Positions 1 through 10,000 of a stretch of 41,362 nt of DNA are shown here, piece by piece. Both the position numbers and the translations under genes were made by a program. The DNA comes from Prosthecobacter debontii (lineage in GTDB: Bacteria > Verrucomicrobiota > Verrucomicrobiia > Chthoniobacterales > Chthoniobacteraceae): positions 1-41,362 of the forward strand of contig CAMDQC010000031.1 of the NCBI GenBank assembly GCA_945905735.1. The letters are read 5' to 3'. The notes beneath the pieces are model-generated. The model ran no database searches. It saw nothing but the letters and a program-made list of their open reading frames with translations, and was not told the origin of the DNA. How positions within the stretch are numbered: position 1 is the first letter of the stretch; every line of letters starts with the position of its first letter.

Positions 1-1312
1 AACTGTTCCATCCCAAGTTAAGCACACGGTCGGTCGTCTCACCTGTCGCAGCGGCGACGTAATTCAGTGTGACGCTCGCTTGGGCCTGGCCGTTGAGGTC
101 GATGGTGCCGTTAGCGACCGTGATAGGCGCACCCAACTGACCGCTGGTCGAATGCACAGTGCCCAAGCCCGCGTTCGTGAAGACGCTGTTGAAAAATGAT
201 ACATTCTGCGTAACGGCGGCGGTTGTCTGTGGGATGATTTGAGTCTTGCCGGTGTAGGTATTGGAATTCGAGAGCGTGAGCGCGCCGCCGTAGGACTTAT
301 GGATCCCACCCGAACCACTGATGATCCCGCTCAATTCCTGGGCAGAGGTGCTCCAGAGTTGCAAGGTGCCGCCAGTCCCGGTGGAGATGTTACCACTATA
401 GACTCCTGCTGGGCCAAACTGGGTGGCCGTGTTATTGCCAATTCGGAGAGCGCCACCCGTGTTGACCGTCATGGAACCAGAGGCAGGGTTATGGTTGCCC
501 GTCAGGATCAGCGTGCCGCCGTTGACCGTCATCGTAGTGGCAGCAATGGCACTGCTCGTCACGTTCAGCGTGCCGCCGCTGACCGTAAACGAAGAGGCTG
601 TATTGGTGCTGTTCGTCAGATTCAACTGGCCGGCACTGACCGTCACCGCACCTGTGATCGAGAGGGGACCGCTGATGGTCACAATGCTGCTGCCGGACTT
701 AAGGATGCTGCCGCCGCCAGTCTGCAGTTCCGAGATGGTGCCGCCGATGTTGTATGTGGTTGATCCGGCGTTGTCGCCGTTGCCGGTGAGGGTTAGCGCG
801 GATACGCTGCTGGCCGTGCCGAGCTGGATATTGTTGTTGATGGTGTAATTGATGACGGGGTCAGCCGCGGGAGCGACGTTTTTGACGCTATTGAAGCTGA
901 TCGTGCCGGTGGCCGCAGAAAAGTTCAGGGCATCGCCCTGAAGGGTCATCGTGAGACTGGCACCAGACGTCGCGCTACCGAAGCCGTTAAGCGTCAGAGC
1001 GCCCAACTCGAATGCCGAGCCGCCGTTGTTGAGATTGGCCGTCTGCGTGGACGGAACCGTGTTTGGCAGCGAGGTGGTGGTATCTGCGAAAAACCGGATG
1101 GTGGTGTCGGAGGCGCTGACCGGAACGACGACGCCGGTCCAGAGGCCTAGCGAGTTGGCACCGCCGGTGAACCAGTCGAGAGTGGCAGTAGGCGTGCCGG
1201 TCACGTTGGAGGGATCCCACGTGTAGGTCGCGGCCTGCGCAGACGGCGCGGCGAGCAGCGCGGCGATGGAGCCGGCGAGAAAGAATTTGCGGATGGTGGA
1301 CTGGGTTTTCAT
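1..1312 (-). CDS. Autotransporter-associated beta-strand repeat surface protein (partial, 3' end off the left edge)
   Basis: The minus-strand frame is open from an ATG at 1312 to the window edge, giving about 437 residues with no stop. It begins with a signal peptide (KFFLAGSIAALLAAPSAQA, cut before ATYTW). The body is Gly/Ser/Thr/Asn-rich parallel beta repeats typical of the autotransporter-associated repeat family, for example SGGTLNVTSS, NGGTLILTG and SNTYTGKTQI. Proteins of this family are exported, form an extended beta helix and often end in a PEP-CTERM or autotransporter domain; that end is outside the window. The gene faces a divergent regulator 166 bp away, an arrangement repeated at 11141-20216. 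The ligand or function of the surface protein cannot be read from the sequence. Confidence 0.85.
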   Translation of the reverse strand, partial: MKTQSTIRKFFLAGSIAALLAAPSAQAATYTWDPSNVTGTPTATLDWFTGGANSLGLWTGVVVPVSASDTTIRFFADTTTSLPNTVPSTQTANLNNGGSAFELGALTLNGFGSATSGASLTMTLQGDALNFSAATGTISFNSVKNVAPAADPVINYTINNNIQLGTASSVSALTLTGNGDNAGSTTYNIGGTISELQTGGGSILKSGSSIVTISGPLSITGAVTVSAGQLNLTNSTNTASSFTVSGGTLNVTSSAIAATTMTVNGGTLILTGNHNPASGSMTVNTGGALRIGNNTATQFGPAGVYSGNISTGTGGTLQLWSTSAQELSGIISGSGGIHKSYGGALTLSNSNTYTGKTQIIPQTTAAVTQNVSFFNSVFTNAGLGTVHSTSGQLGAPITVANGTIDLNGQAQASVTLNYVAAATGETTDRVLNLGWNS

Positions 1313-1359
1313 AGCGACGATGGTTTTGAGGCGGTTGTTTTGATTGCGGTGGCCTTCGC

Positions 1360-1370
1360 GCACACTGTGC
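1360..1370. promoter_or_regulatory. Short dyad in the divergent promoter region
   Basis: The sequence GCACACTGTGC is a perfect 11-base dyad with an odd centre base. It sits in the 166 bp space between the surface protein and its divergent regulator, about 50 bp upstream of the surface-protein start. LacI- and GntR-type regulators bind such dyads, so it is a candidate operator. This is inference from position and symmetry; an 11-base dyad can occur by chance. Confidence 0.25.
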
Positions 1371-1478
1371 TAGAGCGCACGAAGATGTGACAATATCGCT
1401 GCCGGTACTCCGCCATACCCACAAAATCAAATTGAATTCCCCTAGACAGCTACACCCTTTTGGGACAAAGCGCGTTCG

Positions 1479-2543
1479 ATGAATCCAATCCGTCTTCTTT
1501 CCGCCAGTGCGCAAGTCGCCGCGCACCTCCGCACAGAGCTGGACCGAGGTCGCTGGAGCGGAGGGATGCCCGGCGTGAACTGGCTGGCGGCGGAACTCGG
1601 CGTCAACCGCAAGACGGTCGTCGGTGCGCTCCGGCAACTCGAGAAAGATGGGGTTCTCGAGAGCCAGGGGCAGGGCCGAAACCGACGCATCATCCCGCCA
1701 GACGGAAAGACCGCGCGACCGATGCGGATCGCCTTGCTAGGCCACGAGCCGTTGGTGAGCACCGAGGGCTATCTGGTCGAGCTACAGCATCTACTTATAG
1801 CTGCGGGCCATACCGCATTCTTCGCCAAAAAATCGTCACAGGACCTTGGAATGGATGTGGCGCGCATCAGCAGTCAGGTGAGACAGACCGAGGCGGACGC
1901 ATGGGTCATCTGCTCGGGCTCGCGGGGAGTGCTGGAGTGGTTCTGCGAGCAGCAGGTGGTGGCGTTTGCGCTGTTCGGTCGCCGCGAGGGGCTGCCCATC
2001 GCGGCTATTGGGCCGGACAAACGTCCTCCCGTCGCCGCCGCCACCCGCCAACTGATCAGCCTCGGCCATCGTCGGATCGTGCTCGTGGCCCGCAGGGTGC
2101 GGCGAATGCCACAGCCGGGGCGCTCCGAGCGCGCCTTCCTCGATGAGCTTGATGCCCACGGTGTTCCGGTGGGCGATTACAATCTACCGGATTGGGAAGA
2201 GACCACCGAAGGCCTGCAAGAGCTCCTCACCTCGCTCTTCCGAGTCACGCCCCCGACGGCGATGATCATCGACGAAGCGTCGCTCTTCGCCGCAGTGCAG
2301 CAGTTTCTCGCCGCCCGTGGAATCCGCGTGCCGCAACACGTCTCGCTCATCTGCACGGACGCTGATCCGACATTTACGTGGTGCTCTCCATCCATTTCCC
2401 ACATCCGATGGGATGCGGGTCCGGTGATCCGCCGCATCGTGCGTTGGGCTGCAACAGTAAGTATCGGCGGAAAAGACGTGAAGCAAACGCTCACCGCCGC
2501 AGAGTTCGTCCCCGGCGGCACCATCGGCCCGTGCGCGAAGTAA
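1479..2543 (+). CDS. GntR-type winged-helix regulator with LacI-like sensor domain
   Basis: A transcription factor of 354 residues. Residues 1-70 form a GntR-like winged helix; the helix-turn-helix lies around residues 34-56 (NWLAAELGVNRKTVVGALRQ), followed by a basic wing (GQGRNRRI). Residues from about 82 match the periplasmic-binding-protein fold of LacI/PurR sensors: MRIALLGHE at its start, LGHRRIVLV in the middle, then ARGIRVPQHVSLICTD and ISHIRWD near the end. Such hybrids (GntR head, LacI body, as in AraR-type regulators) usually sense a sugar or related small ligand; the ligand here is unknown. The gene is divergent from the surface protein at <1-1312, so that gene is its likely target. 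It ends 18 bp from the convergent DUF1080 gene. Its N-terminal 71 residues are closely related to the short regulator at 19899. Confidence 0.88.
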   Translation: MNPIRLLSASAQVAAHLRTELDRGRWSGGMPGVNWLAAELGVNRKTVVGALRQLEKDGVLESQGQGRNRRIIPPDGKTARPMRIALLGHEPLVSTEGYLVELQHLLIAAGHTAFFAKKSSQDLGMDVARISSQVRQTEADAWVICSGSRGVLEWFCEQQVVAFALFGRREGLPIAAIGPDKRPPVAAATRQLISLGHRRIVLVARRVRRMPQPGRSERAFLDELDAHGVPVGDYNLPDWEETTEGLQELLTSLFRVTPPTAMIIDEASLFAAVQQFLAARGIRVPQHVSLICTDADPTFTWCSPSISHIRWDAGPVIRRIVRWAATVSIGGKDVKQTLTAAEFVPGGTIGPCAK

Positions 2544-2561
2544 CTGCGGGGATGAGTTTCC

Positions 2562-3278
2562 TCAGCGCGGCTTCACGTCGAGCATCAACTTCTGAATCCA
2601 CACGTTGCGAAACTGCACGGGGTTGTGGTGGCCTTGGAGCTTGATGGGGCGGGGCTCGGGGCCTTCCTTTTCGCCGGCTCCGGTCTTGCCGGTGATGGCG
2701 TAGTCGTCGTGGATTAAGCCGCCGTTGTGATAGACCGTGATGCGGGCGTTCTCGCTTTTCTTTTCGCCCTCAAATCGCGCGGCGCGGAAGACGATGTCGT
2801 AGCTCTGCCACTCGCCTGCCTTCTTGCTCAGAAACTGGTCGGGTTTCTTTTGGCGGTAGATGCTCCCGCCGTAGCTGTGGGTGTATTCCGCCTCCGGGAT
2901 TCCGAATGAGTTGTGGATCTGCAGCTCGTAGCGCTTTTGGATATAGACCCCGGAGTTGCCGTTGGCCTCGCGGTCTTTCGCGTCCTTCGCATCGTTCACG
3001 TTGAACTCCACGTGCATCCGGAAATCGCCGTAGGCTTCCTTCGTGACGACGCTATCCCACATCGGCGAGGCCGTGAGAATGCCGTCGGCAAAAACCCACT
3101 TCGTCGGCTCTGCGCCCTCGGGCACAAGGTTGTAGCCACTCGGCCCGACCAACTCGACCGCATCCGCCGGGCGTTCCACTTTACTGATGTCGATGATTCC
3201 CTTGGTCGTTGCGGGAGCCGCCCGCCCAGCGAGAGCGAGACTGAGGAAGGTGAGAGCGAGAATGCGTTTCATATTCAT
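2562..3278 (-). CDS. DUF1080 / 3-keto-disaccharide hydrolase-domain exported protein
   Basis: The product has 238 residues with an N-terminal signal peptide (KRILALTFLSLALAGRA). The rest fits the 3-keto-disaccharide hydrolase family (DUF1080), a concanavalin-like beta sandwich very abundant in Verrucomicrobia and Planctomycetes. Diagnostic stretches are NGNSGVYIQKRYELQI near the middle, ARITVYHNGGLIHDD, and the closing PIKLQGHHNPVQFRNVWIQ. Members bind or cleave 3-keto-glycosides or other glycans outside the cytoplasm. The start codon overlaps the stop of the upstream peptidase gene by 4 bases (ATGA, 3275-3278), so the two are co-transcribed and probably translationally coupled. The exact substrate is not visible. 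Confidence 0.88.
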   Translation of the reverse strand: MNMKRILALTFLSLALAGRAAPATTKGIIDISKVERPADAVELVGPSGYNLVPEGAEPTKWVFADGILTASPMWDSVVTKEAYGDFRMHVEFNVNDAKDAKDREANGNSGVYIQKRYELQIHNSFGIPEAEYTHSYGGSIYRQKKPDQFLSKKAGEWQSYDIVFRAARFEGEKKSENARITVYHNGGLIHDDYAITGKTGAGEKEGPEPRPIKLQGHHNPVQFRNVWIQKLMLDVKPR

Positions 3279-4546
3279 GGCTGCACCATCACAAATGCCG
3301 GACGCGAGAGCACGCCTTTGGACAGCGCGCCGTAGTGGTCCGACCGCCAGAAATCCTTCAGGTCCGCCGCGGTGATGAGCTGGATGCCCGGCGTGGCGAC
3401 GGCGGGATTGCAGAGGATGTAGAGGTTTTCCGCCGCGAGGTAGCCGCAGACGTTCAGCGTGTGGCCGGCGCTGCCGCCGGGGTATTGCGGGCCGATGTAT
3501 TTGAAATCAACAACCACGGGACGCCCGGCATCGAGTTCGGTTTTTAGAAAGGCAGTGGCTTGGTCGAAGCCCGCGTCGTCCGGGGTGAAAGTGATGAGCT
3601 TCCATTGCTGCCCGATCTTCTTCGAGGCATCGAGAAGATGGCCCCAATCGGTGCCCGTGCCGAGCGGCGAAGGGCAGAGCTTTTTGAAATCCCACCCACC
3701 GAGCGTGCCGCCCTGAAACCGCGCAAACGTCGCGCACGCCGTGGACCCGCAGTTGTTGTAGCCCTGGTGGATGTGCGACATCTGCACGAATGCCGACTTC
3801 CCCGCTTCGCCTTTGCGCTGGCGGAGTTCGACGAGCTTCAAAAGGTCGGCCGCCTGCTGCGCGGAAGCGTCGGCCGAGGGTTGCGCGGGATGCCCGGTCG
3901 GCCCGGTGGGCCGGAGCTTCGATGCCTTTGTCCAACTCGCCTTTGCCGCGTCCAGCTCCCCGGCTTGAAACTGCATCTCGCCCAGCACCACGAGCCCGGA
4001 GGGGTCGTTCAATTCCGCCGCGCGCTCGGCGAGGCGGCGGGCCTGCGCGGGATCGGACGCGACTCCTTCGCCGGAAAAATACGCCATCGCCGCACAAGAC
4101 GCCGCCCGCCCGTGCCCTCGCTCCGCCGCGCTCTTCCAATACTCCAGCGCTTTCGGAATATCCTGCGCCGTCCCCTGCGCACCGAAGTAGCACTGGCCGA
4201 GATTAAACGCCCCCGCCGCAGAACGCTCCGCCGCCGCTTTGAAATACCCAAACGCAATCTCCGGACTGCGCTGCACGATGGCCCCGCGGAGATACGCCAC
4301 GCCCACCAAATCCATCCCATCCGCATTGCCGCCATCCGCCGCCCGATGCGCCCACTTCAGCCCGAGCGACTCGTCCTTCGCCACGCCCTTGCCCTCGCGA
4401 TACCGGGCCGCGAGCGCCGCCTGCGCAGCCGCATCGCCGCCCTCGGCACGCGTCGCGAGCGCCGGCAAATCGAGCGCGTCTTCAGCGGAAAGGATCGGCG
4501 TTGTGAGAATCATGGCGGCGGCGAGTGCGATGTGGATGTGGTTCAT
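3275..4546 (-). CDS. Exported SEL1-repeat protein with C39-like cysteine peptidase domain
   Basis: I start this 423-residue protein at the ATG at 4546, which gives a signal peptide (IHIALAAAMILTTPILSA); an upstream in-frame start would add 32 residues that spoil it. Residues about 35-215 are SEL1/TPR-like helical repeats (for example AAQAALAARYREGKGVAKD and AFNLGQCYFGAQGTAQD). The C-terminal part is a Peptidase_C39-like papain fold with YNNCGSTAC (Cys266 as nucleophile), GSAGHTLNVCGY (His362) and ILCNPA (Asn380, in the place often taken by Asp). Such domains cleave peptides or are inactive binding modules; all three likely active-site positions are present. The repeats probably bring a partner or substrate. 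It is coupled to the DUF1080 gene by an ATGA overlap. Confidence 0.8.
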   Translation of the reverse strand: MNHIHIALAAAMILTTPILSAEDALDLPALATRAEGGDAAAQAALAARYREGKGVAKDESLGLKWAHRAADGGNADGMDLVGVAYLRGAIVQRSPEIAFGYFKAAAERSAAGAFNLGQCYFGAQGTAQDIPKALEYWKSAAERGHGRAASCAAMAYFSGEGVASDPAQARRLAERAAELNDPSGLVVLGEMQFQAGELDAAKASWTKASKLRPTGPTGHPAQPSADASAQQAADLLKLVELRQRKGEAGKSAFVQMSHIHQGYNNCGSTACATFARFQGGTLGGWDFKKLCPSPLGTGTDWGHLLDASKKIGQQWKLITFTPDDAGFDQATAFLKTELDAGRPVVVDFKYIGPQYPGGSAGHTLNVCGYLAAENLYILCNPAVATPGIQLITAADLKDFWRSDHYGALSKGVLSRPAFVMVQP

Positions 4547-4849
4547 GGAATTGCTTGGTGTGTGACTTTCCGGCGGACGAATACTTTGGCCCCGACCGTC
4601 GGCAGCGTGAAGTTGATGCGGCACACCCACCTCTACCGCCAATCATTTCCTTCCTGAAGACTTCCCTCATTTTATCTGCTCGAAATAAAGAGACGTTCCC
4701 AAACCGAGCGATGGGCGGCGGGCGGGACGCCCACCCTACAAAGCGAACGCGCTGCCGAGCGCCTGCTCAGGCTAAACAGATACTGTCGCTACGCGAAAGG
4801 ACGCTGCCCTGTGTGTTCTCTTCTCCGGAGAATATTTTTGGCGATCCCC
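4547..4849. other. Intergenic stretch with dispersed repeat copy and palindrome
   Basis: This 303 bp space separates the peptidase gene from the kinase remnant upstream of it on the minus strand. No convincing gene is seen in it. It holds one copy of a repeat shared with 23775-23912 (at 4717-4739) and a perfect 12-base palindrome TTCTCCGGAGAA at 4821-4832, just beyond the kinase stop. It presumably carries the promoter of the peptidase/DUF1080 pair, but no clear -35/-10 pair could be identified by eye. Confidence 0.5.
4717..4739 (-). repeat. Dispersed GTAGGGTGGGCGTCCCGCC-type repeat, single copy
   Basis: The 23 bases here are identical, as reverse complement, to bases 23777-23799 of the window. 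A diverged copy in the opposite orientation lies at 23888-23912. All copies are intergenic. The inner GGGCGTCCCGCCC is itself partly self-complementary. This looks like a REP/MITE-like intergenic element spread in the genome. Confidence 0.7.
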
Positions 4850-6954
4850 CTACTTCGCCTTCGCATCGTATTCCTTCCAAAACTCCGCCATCGGCACGAT
4901 GCGTCCGCCAGACACTCGGACTTTGAGTTGGGTCATCTTCCGCAGCCAGACGGCCCCGGGCGCGACCGGGTTGAACGAAATAAATTCGAGCTTCGGGCAG
5001 GTGGCGAGGACGGAGAAATCCTTGATCAGGGGCGAGGGGAAGTGCGCCTCCCGCAACGGCGCGCCGCGCAAGGCGGAGATGTCTTCGAGCACGCCTTCGG
5101 AACCGCTCTCGAGTCGTTCCAAGGGCGCGCCTTCGAGCCCGGCAAGGGTGCTGATTCGATTCCTGAAACCGAGGTCGAGGCTCTTCAACGGAGCACCCCG
5201 CAGCGGGGTGAGATCGGAGACCGGATTGTCGTAGATGTCGAGTGACTCGAGTGGCATGCCTTGCAAGCCGTCGAGGGAGACGACGGTCCCGCAGCGATTC
5301 AGGTTCAGCTTGCGCAGCGGCATCCCGCGCAGGGGCAGCAGCGAGCGCACTTTGGTCTGCCGGGCATCCAGGCTAAGCAACGGCAGACCGCTGAGTGGTG
5401 AAAGGTCTTCGATCGGATTGCTTACGATGCTCACTCCCGAGATGGGCAGTCCGCGCAGCTTCGCGAGCGGACCGAGGTCGGAAATGGCGAGCGATGTGAG
5501 ACTGATCCGCCAACTGCCGTCACTATGGCGGCTGACGCGCCCATTGATCGAGCCCCAGCCGGCCAATTGCTTCCACGGGAGCACGGCGTCCTCGATGGCT
5601 GCGGCGATGGCGGCATCGCCCTTGCCGAGCTGTAACGCGAGCGGCCCGGCCTCGGCCTCGCGTTTTTGGTCGAGCATCGCGCGGAGCAGCGATTGCAGAT
5701 CGGCGGATGAAAGCTCCGCGCCTTTCGAGCGTGCGAGGAGCTGTTCGCACAGGGCGAGGTTCACCGTGGCCGACGCGTCGCCTTTGCGCAGCGCGAGCAC
5801 GTGGCGGTAGCCGGCGGCAGCGTCGGCGAGCTTCAGCGAGGCTTGCATCAAGTGCGCGCGCTGTAGGTGAAAGTCCGCGTTTTCCGGCGCGATGGTCAGC
5901 GCGAAGTCCAGCTTCTCGACCGCCTCATCGAGCTTGCGATCCGAGACGAGCGCCCGCGCCTGCGCCGCGAGCGAAGGTGCCGCCGCGCCGAGTTTCTCCA
6001 GCGCGCGCTCCGCCCGTCGGCCCTCGGAGACCACCTTTGCGGTGAAAGCCACGCTCACCGCGAGCACGGCGGCGGCACCGATGCTGGCGGCTTTGTTGCG
6101 TTTGATGAGCAGCTTGATCTGCGTCCAAGCGCCCGCGTTTTCCGCGCTCGTCGCGAAGCCGTTTTGGAAGGCGAGCAGGTCGGCTTGCAAGTCCTCGACG
6201 CGCGGGTAGCGGGCAGGGATGGTGAGCGCGAGGGCTTTGCGGCAGACGGCGAGGAGCGAGGCGGGGATTTGGGTTTTGTCGGTGCCCCACTCGACCGCGC
6301 CGCGCTGCACTTTACTGACGATCTCCATGACTTTCGCGCCGGTGACGACGGGGCGCAGGTGGAGCAGCTCGAAGAGGATCGTGCCGAGCGCGTAGATGTC
6401 CGAGCGGGCGTCGAGCTTCTCGATTTCGCCGCGCGCTTGCTCGGGCGACATGTAGGTGGGCGTGCCCATGATGCTGCCCGTCTGCGTGCGCATCGCGTCG
6501 CCCTCATCGGCTTTTGCGGAGCGGACGACGCTCGCGCGCTCGGTGCTGCCGACGAGTCGGGCGAGGCCCCAATCCATCACCAGCACTTCGCCGTAGTCGC
6601 CGAGCATGATGTTCTCGGGCTTGAGGTCGCGGTGGATGACTCCCTTGCTGTGGGCAAACGCGATGGCATCGCACACTTTCTGGAAAATGGTGAGCAGCGC
6701 CGCGAGCGGGTATTTTTTCGCCACCTCGCCGACGCCTTTCGCCAGCAGCTCGATGACCTTTTTCAGCGTGATGCCGCGCACCATTTTCATCGTGTAGAAG
6801 ACCTCGCCCTGCTCGTTCACGCTCAGCTCGTGGACGGGGACGATGTTCGGGTGCTCAAGCTGCGCCCAATGACGTATTCGCCAGGCGGCACCGTCTTGCG
6901 GAGCAACTCTTCACCGTCCTTGGAAATGATGATCTCGGTCTGCGGGACTGTCAT
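4850..6954 (-). pseudogene. FHA/Ser-Thr kinase-TPR-LRR gene broken by deletion and frame change
   Basis: Two overlapping pieces are seen. An ATG at 6954 opens a 43-codon frame beginning like an FHA domain (MTVPQTEIIISKDG, then PPGEYVIGRS), which is lost about 6860 and stops at 6823. In another frame, kinase homology begins abruptly at QLEHPNIVPVHEL and continues from a GTG at 6820 for 656 codons. The Gly-rich loop and the VAIK lysine of the kinase N-lobe are absent. What follows looks intact: HRDLKPEN (63-70), DWG (83-85), GTPTYMSPEQA, a membrane helix (about 244-264), a TPR-like region (about 270-400) and leucine-rich repeats with SDLTPLRGAPLKSLDL-type units to the end. Without the N-lobe it should not bind ATP normally. 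I read it as a pseudogene or pseudokinase remnant; a translated C-terminal membrane/LRR protein from the GTG remains possible. Confidence 0.75.
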
Positions 6955-7005
6955 GGCAGGAATACTGGAGAAACCAGCGAGACTGGCCAAGCGCGAAAGT
7001 GCGTC

Positions 7006-10000
7006 CTATTTCACCACGCGGACCCGCATGAATTGGGCGTTGCTCGCGGCGGTCGCTGTCCACGTTTCTGTGGCAGTGTTGTTGCCGTTGTTGATGTGCG
7101 CGGTGCGGGTGGTGTCGGCGGTCCAGGTCGTGAGGTCGGTACTGACTTCGACGTTGAGCGCGAGATCGTCGGCGGCGAGGCGACGGGGGAAGGTGATTTG
7201 GAGGCGACCATCAACGGTGCGACTGGCGGCGATGGGCGAGGCGTTTTGCACGGTGTCGTTGGTGGAAAAGAAATGCTCCAGCAACGCGGGGATGCCGTCT
7301 TTATCGACATCCGCGAGCGCGGTGCCGGTGAATGGGAGCGCGGTGTCGCTGGTGGTCGGGTTGCCGTTGATGGCGGTGCTCGTGCGCCAGCTTGAGGCGA
7401 GCGTGGGAGCGGCGGGGTTTGCAAGGATGAGGCTGTAGCCGTCGCCGTCTGCGCTGTCGGGCCACGGGGCCACGTCCTGGTAGTTCATGGAAAAGAGCGT
7501 CGTTGCACCGACGGAGAGCGTGAGCGTGTCGCCGTCGTTGCCGAGGCTATCGAAATACACGCCTTCGACGGGAATGTTGATGCCGTAGCGAAGTTGGAAA
7601 CTGTAGAGGTTTGCGCAGAGGATGAGTCTTCCGCTAGGCGCAAGCAGTACGTCGCGATTGTCCGGGAAATCGTAGCTGATTCCCGCAGTGAATTTCGCGC
7701 CGCGCAAGTTGATGGCGTGCGGCCTCGTGTTCCACAATTCGATGAACTCCGAGTCGTCGTCGCCCTGCGGGTTGTAGTGGATTTCGGAAAAGACGACATC
7801 GCCCGGCGCGAGCGCGGTGACGGTGTAAAAGGCTTCGTTCAGCGCGCTCCAAGTCGTGCCGGTGCGCGACCGGGCGCGGAGCCAGGTGTTTTGCGAAATC
7901 GTCGCGGTGCTCGCGACGATTGCGGCGGGGTTCACATTACCGCCGGGGAGTCGCGGGTCGCTGCCATCGGTGGTGAAATAGACGGTCGCACCGCTCACGG
8001 GAAAATTCACCACTGTGCCCGCCGTGACGGTGCTGCCGACAAATGCGGGCGCGACTTGCGTGGGGTAGTAGCCGACGCCGACGGCTTGGAGCTGGCTGAT
8101 GACGGTCGCGGTGCGGGCGGGGAAGTGGGTGTTCAGCGTGGCATCGCGATAGGTGAGCCACTCGGCAGGCGTGCGGTAGTGCGCGGTGCTCACGGTGCTC
8201 CAGCGGGCGGCATCAGCGTAAAATGCGCGTTCGATTTCCGCGCACATCGGCGTGAGGCGGGCGATGTTTGCGGCGGGCGTGAGCGGGCCATTTCCAAAAA
8301 GGGCGCGGTGGATGCGGTCGGCGAAGAGCATCTGGAAATCTGCGTCGCCCGAGTAATGGAGCGCGGAAAGTATCCCGCCGGGGCCGTCGCCGTTGAGCCG
8401 CCCGGTGTTTGGCGCGGCGGTGCGGGCGGTGTTGTTGGAGTTGCTGTCCCAAGCATTGATGGCGAGCCAGCCGTCGGCGTCGTTCAGCCAGAATTTCTGT
8501 CCGCTGCCGATGTCGTTTGGGCCGGTGTTGCGCCATTCGTTTTCGGAGTTTCCGAACATCCACATGACCATGAAATCGAGGTAGCTGTTGATGTTCAGAT
8601 ACGGCTTCACTGCGGCGTAGTTGGTGCGCAGAGATTTGATGCGCGTCCATGCGGCACCGCTGCCGTCGTAGGGATCGCCGGGGTCGGCCCAGCCGCCGAC
8701 GTTGAGGTTGCCGTTGATGCTTTCGACCGAGGTGTCCGGCCCGCCAAAGTAGGCGTTGTGGTGGTCTCCGCCCCACCGCTCGCGGAGGTGATAGAGGCCG
8801 TGGTAACTCCCGTTCAAATACATGTGAACGAAGCGTCCGTGCGTGCTGAATTGGCCCATCTCAAACATCACGGCGTCGCTGAACATGTTCGACATGGAGA
8901 AGCCCCGCAATTTCATGTCGTGCGAGCCGCTGCGCAGTTCCAAATCATCGAAAGTATCCACAGGTTTCCAGCCTCGCGCGTAGTTGGTAAACACGCCGGG
9001 GATTGTGATGCTCGTCGCTCCGTAGTCGGCTTTGAATTTAAAGCGGAAGCTCTTCTTTGCGAAGTTCGTGAATGCGCCACCAAACAGCTCCACGCCCGCA
9101 TTTTCCTGCACGCCGACGCCGGCCGGTGGGATGAATTCAAACGAGCACCCAACGTCCGTCCCATTCACAATCGTGCCGGGCGTGACGACGGAGATGCTCG
9201 GCAAATCCGTGAGCGCGGCGACCATCTGCGGACCGTAGGTGGCGTGCTGCGTGATGGTCGTGCTCATCGCGGGCTGCGTCACGACATCCGCCGGGAAGAT
9301 GTAGGTGTTTGTGTCCACATTCGTCGGCGCGAAGTTTGTGCGAAATGCGGCTGCGCGGAGCGTCGTCGTTGCGGAGATTGTGATCGGGCCGCCGTAGAGC
9401 GTGCCGGTGGTAGCTGTGGGTTCCGCGCTTGTCGTGGTGTAGCGGATTTCCGCACCGGGCGTAGTGGTCGTAATTGCGACGGTCTGCGGCGCGGAAAAGA
9501 TGCCGCGCTTGATGGAGAAGGTGGTGTCTTCCACGACACCGTCAAACGCCGTGCCATTCGCTGCGCCGGGTGTGGACGGCTTGAAATACTTTATGAAACC
9601 GCCGACGGCCCCGCAGCTTGTGCTGGCGAAGTGTTTCGGGAACGTCAGCGTCGTCGGGTAGTCGGAAGGGAATCGCTGCACGAGTGCGCCGCCGGGAGCG
9701 GAGAGCGCGAGATATTCGCCAGACGCTGCGAGGTTGAAATTTGTGTGCAGCGGCGAGCCGGAAACAGCGCGATTCTTTTGCGAAGCAAAGACGACGAGGT
9801 ATCCGCTGGGGGCGATATTCGCGAGGGGGAAAGCCCAGTCGTCGCCCGCCGCAAACGTATCGGTGAGCGTGTAGCCGGCGAGGTTGAGCGTGAAGGTGTT
9901 TGGGTTGTGCAGCTCGATCCAGTCGGGCCGGTCACCGTCTTCATCGCGGAGGAGACCGGCGGCTGCTTGGAACTCCGTGATGCTCGGATGCAGCGCTGCC

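Noticed and set aside
1313..1478. A common operator shared by the two regulator/surface-protein intergenic regions
   Set aside because: Comparison by eye of 1313-1478 with 19718-19898 found different short dyads (GCACACTGTGC versus CCGCGCGG at 19782-19789) and no convincing shared motif.
4821..4832. TTCTCCGGAGAA palindrome as terminator of the kinase remnant
   Set aside because: Only a 4 bp stem can form with a loop, and the T-rich stretch is on the wrong side for a minus-strand transcript.
5867..7438. 523-codon plus-strand frame across the kinase remnant and the end of the CotH gene
   Set aside because: It spans two real genes and an intergenic gap, with biased low-complexity composition and no recognisable domain.
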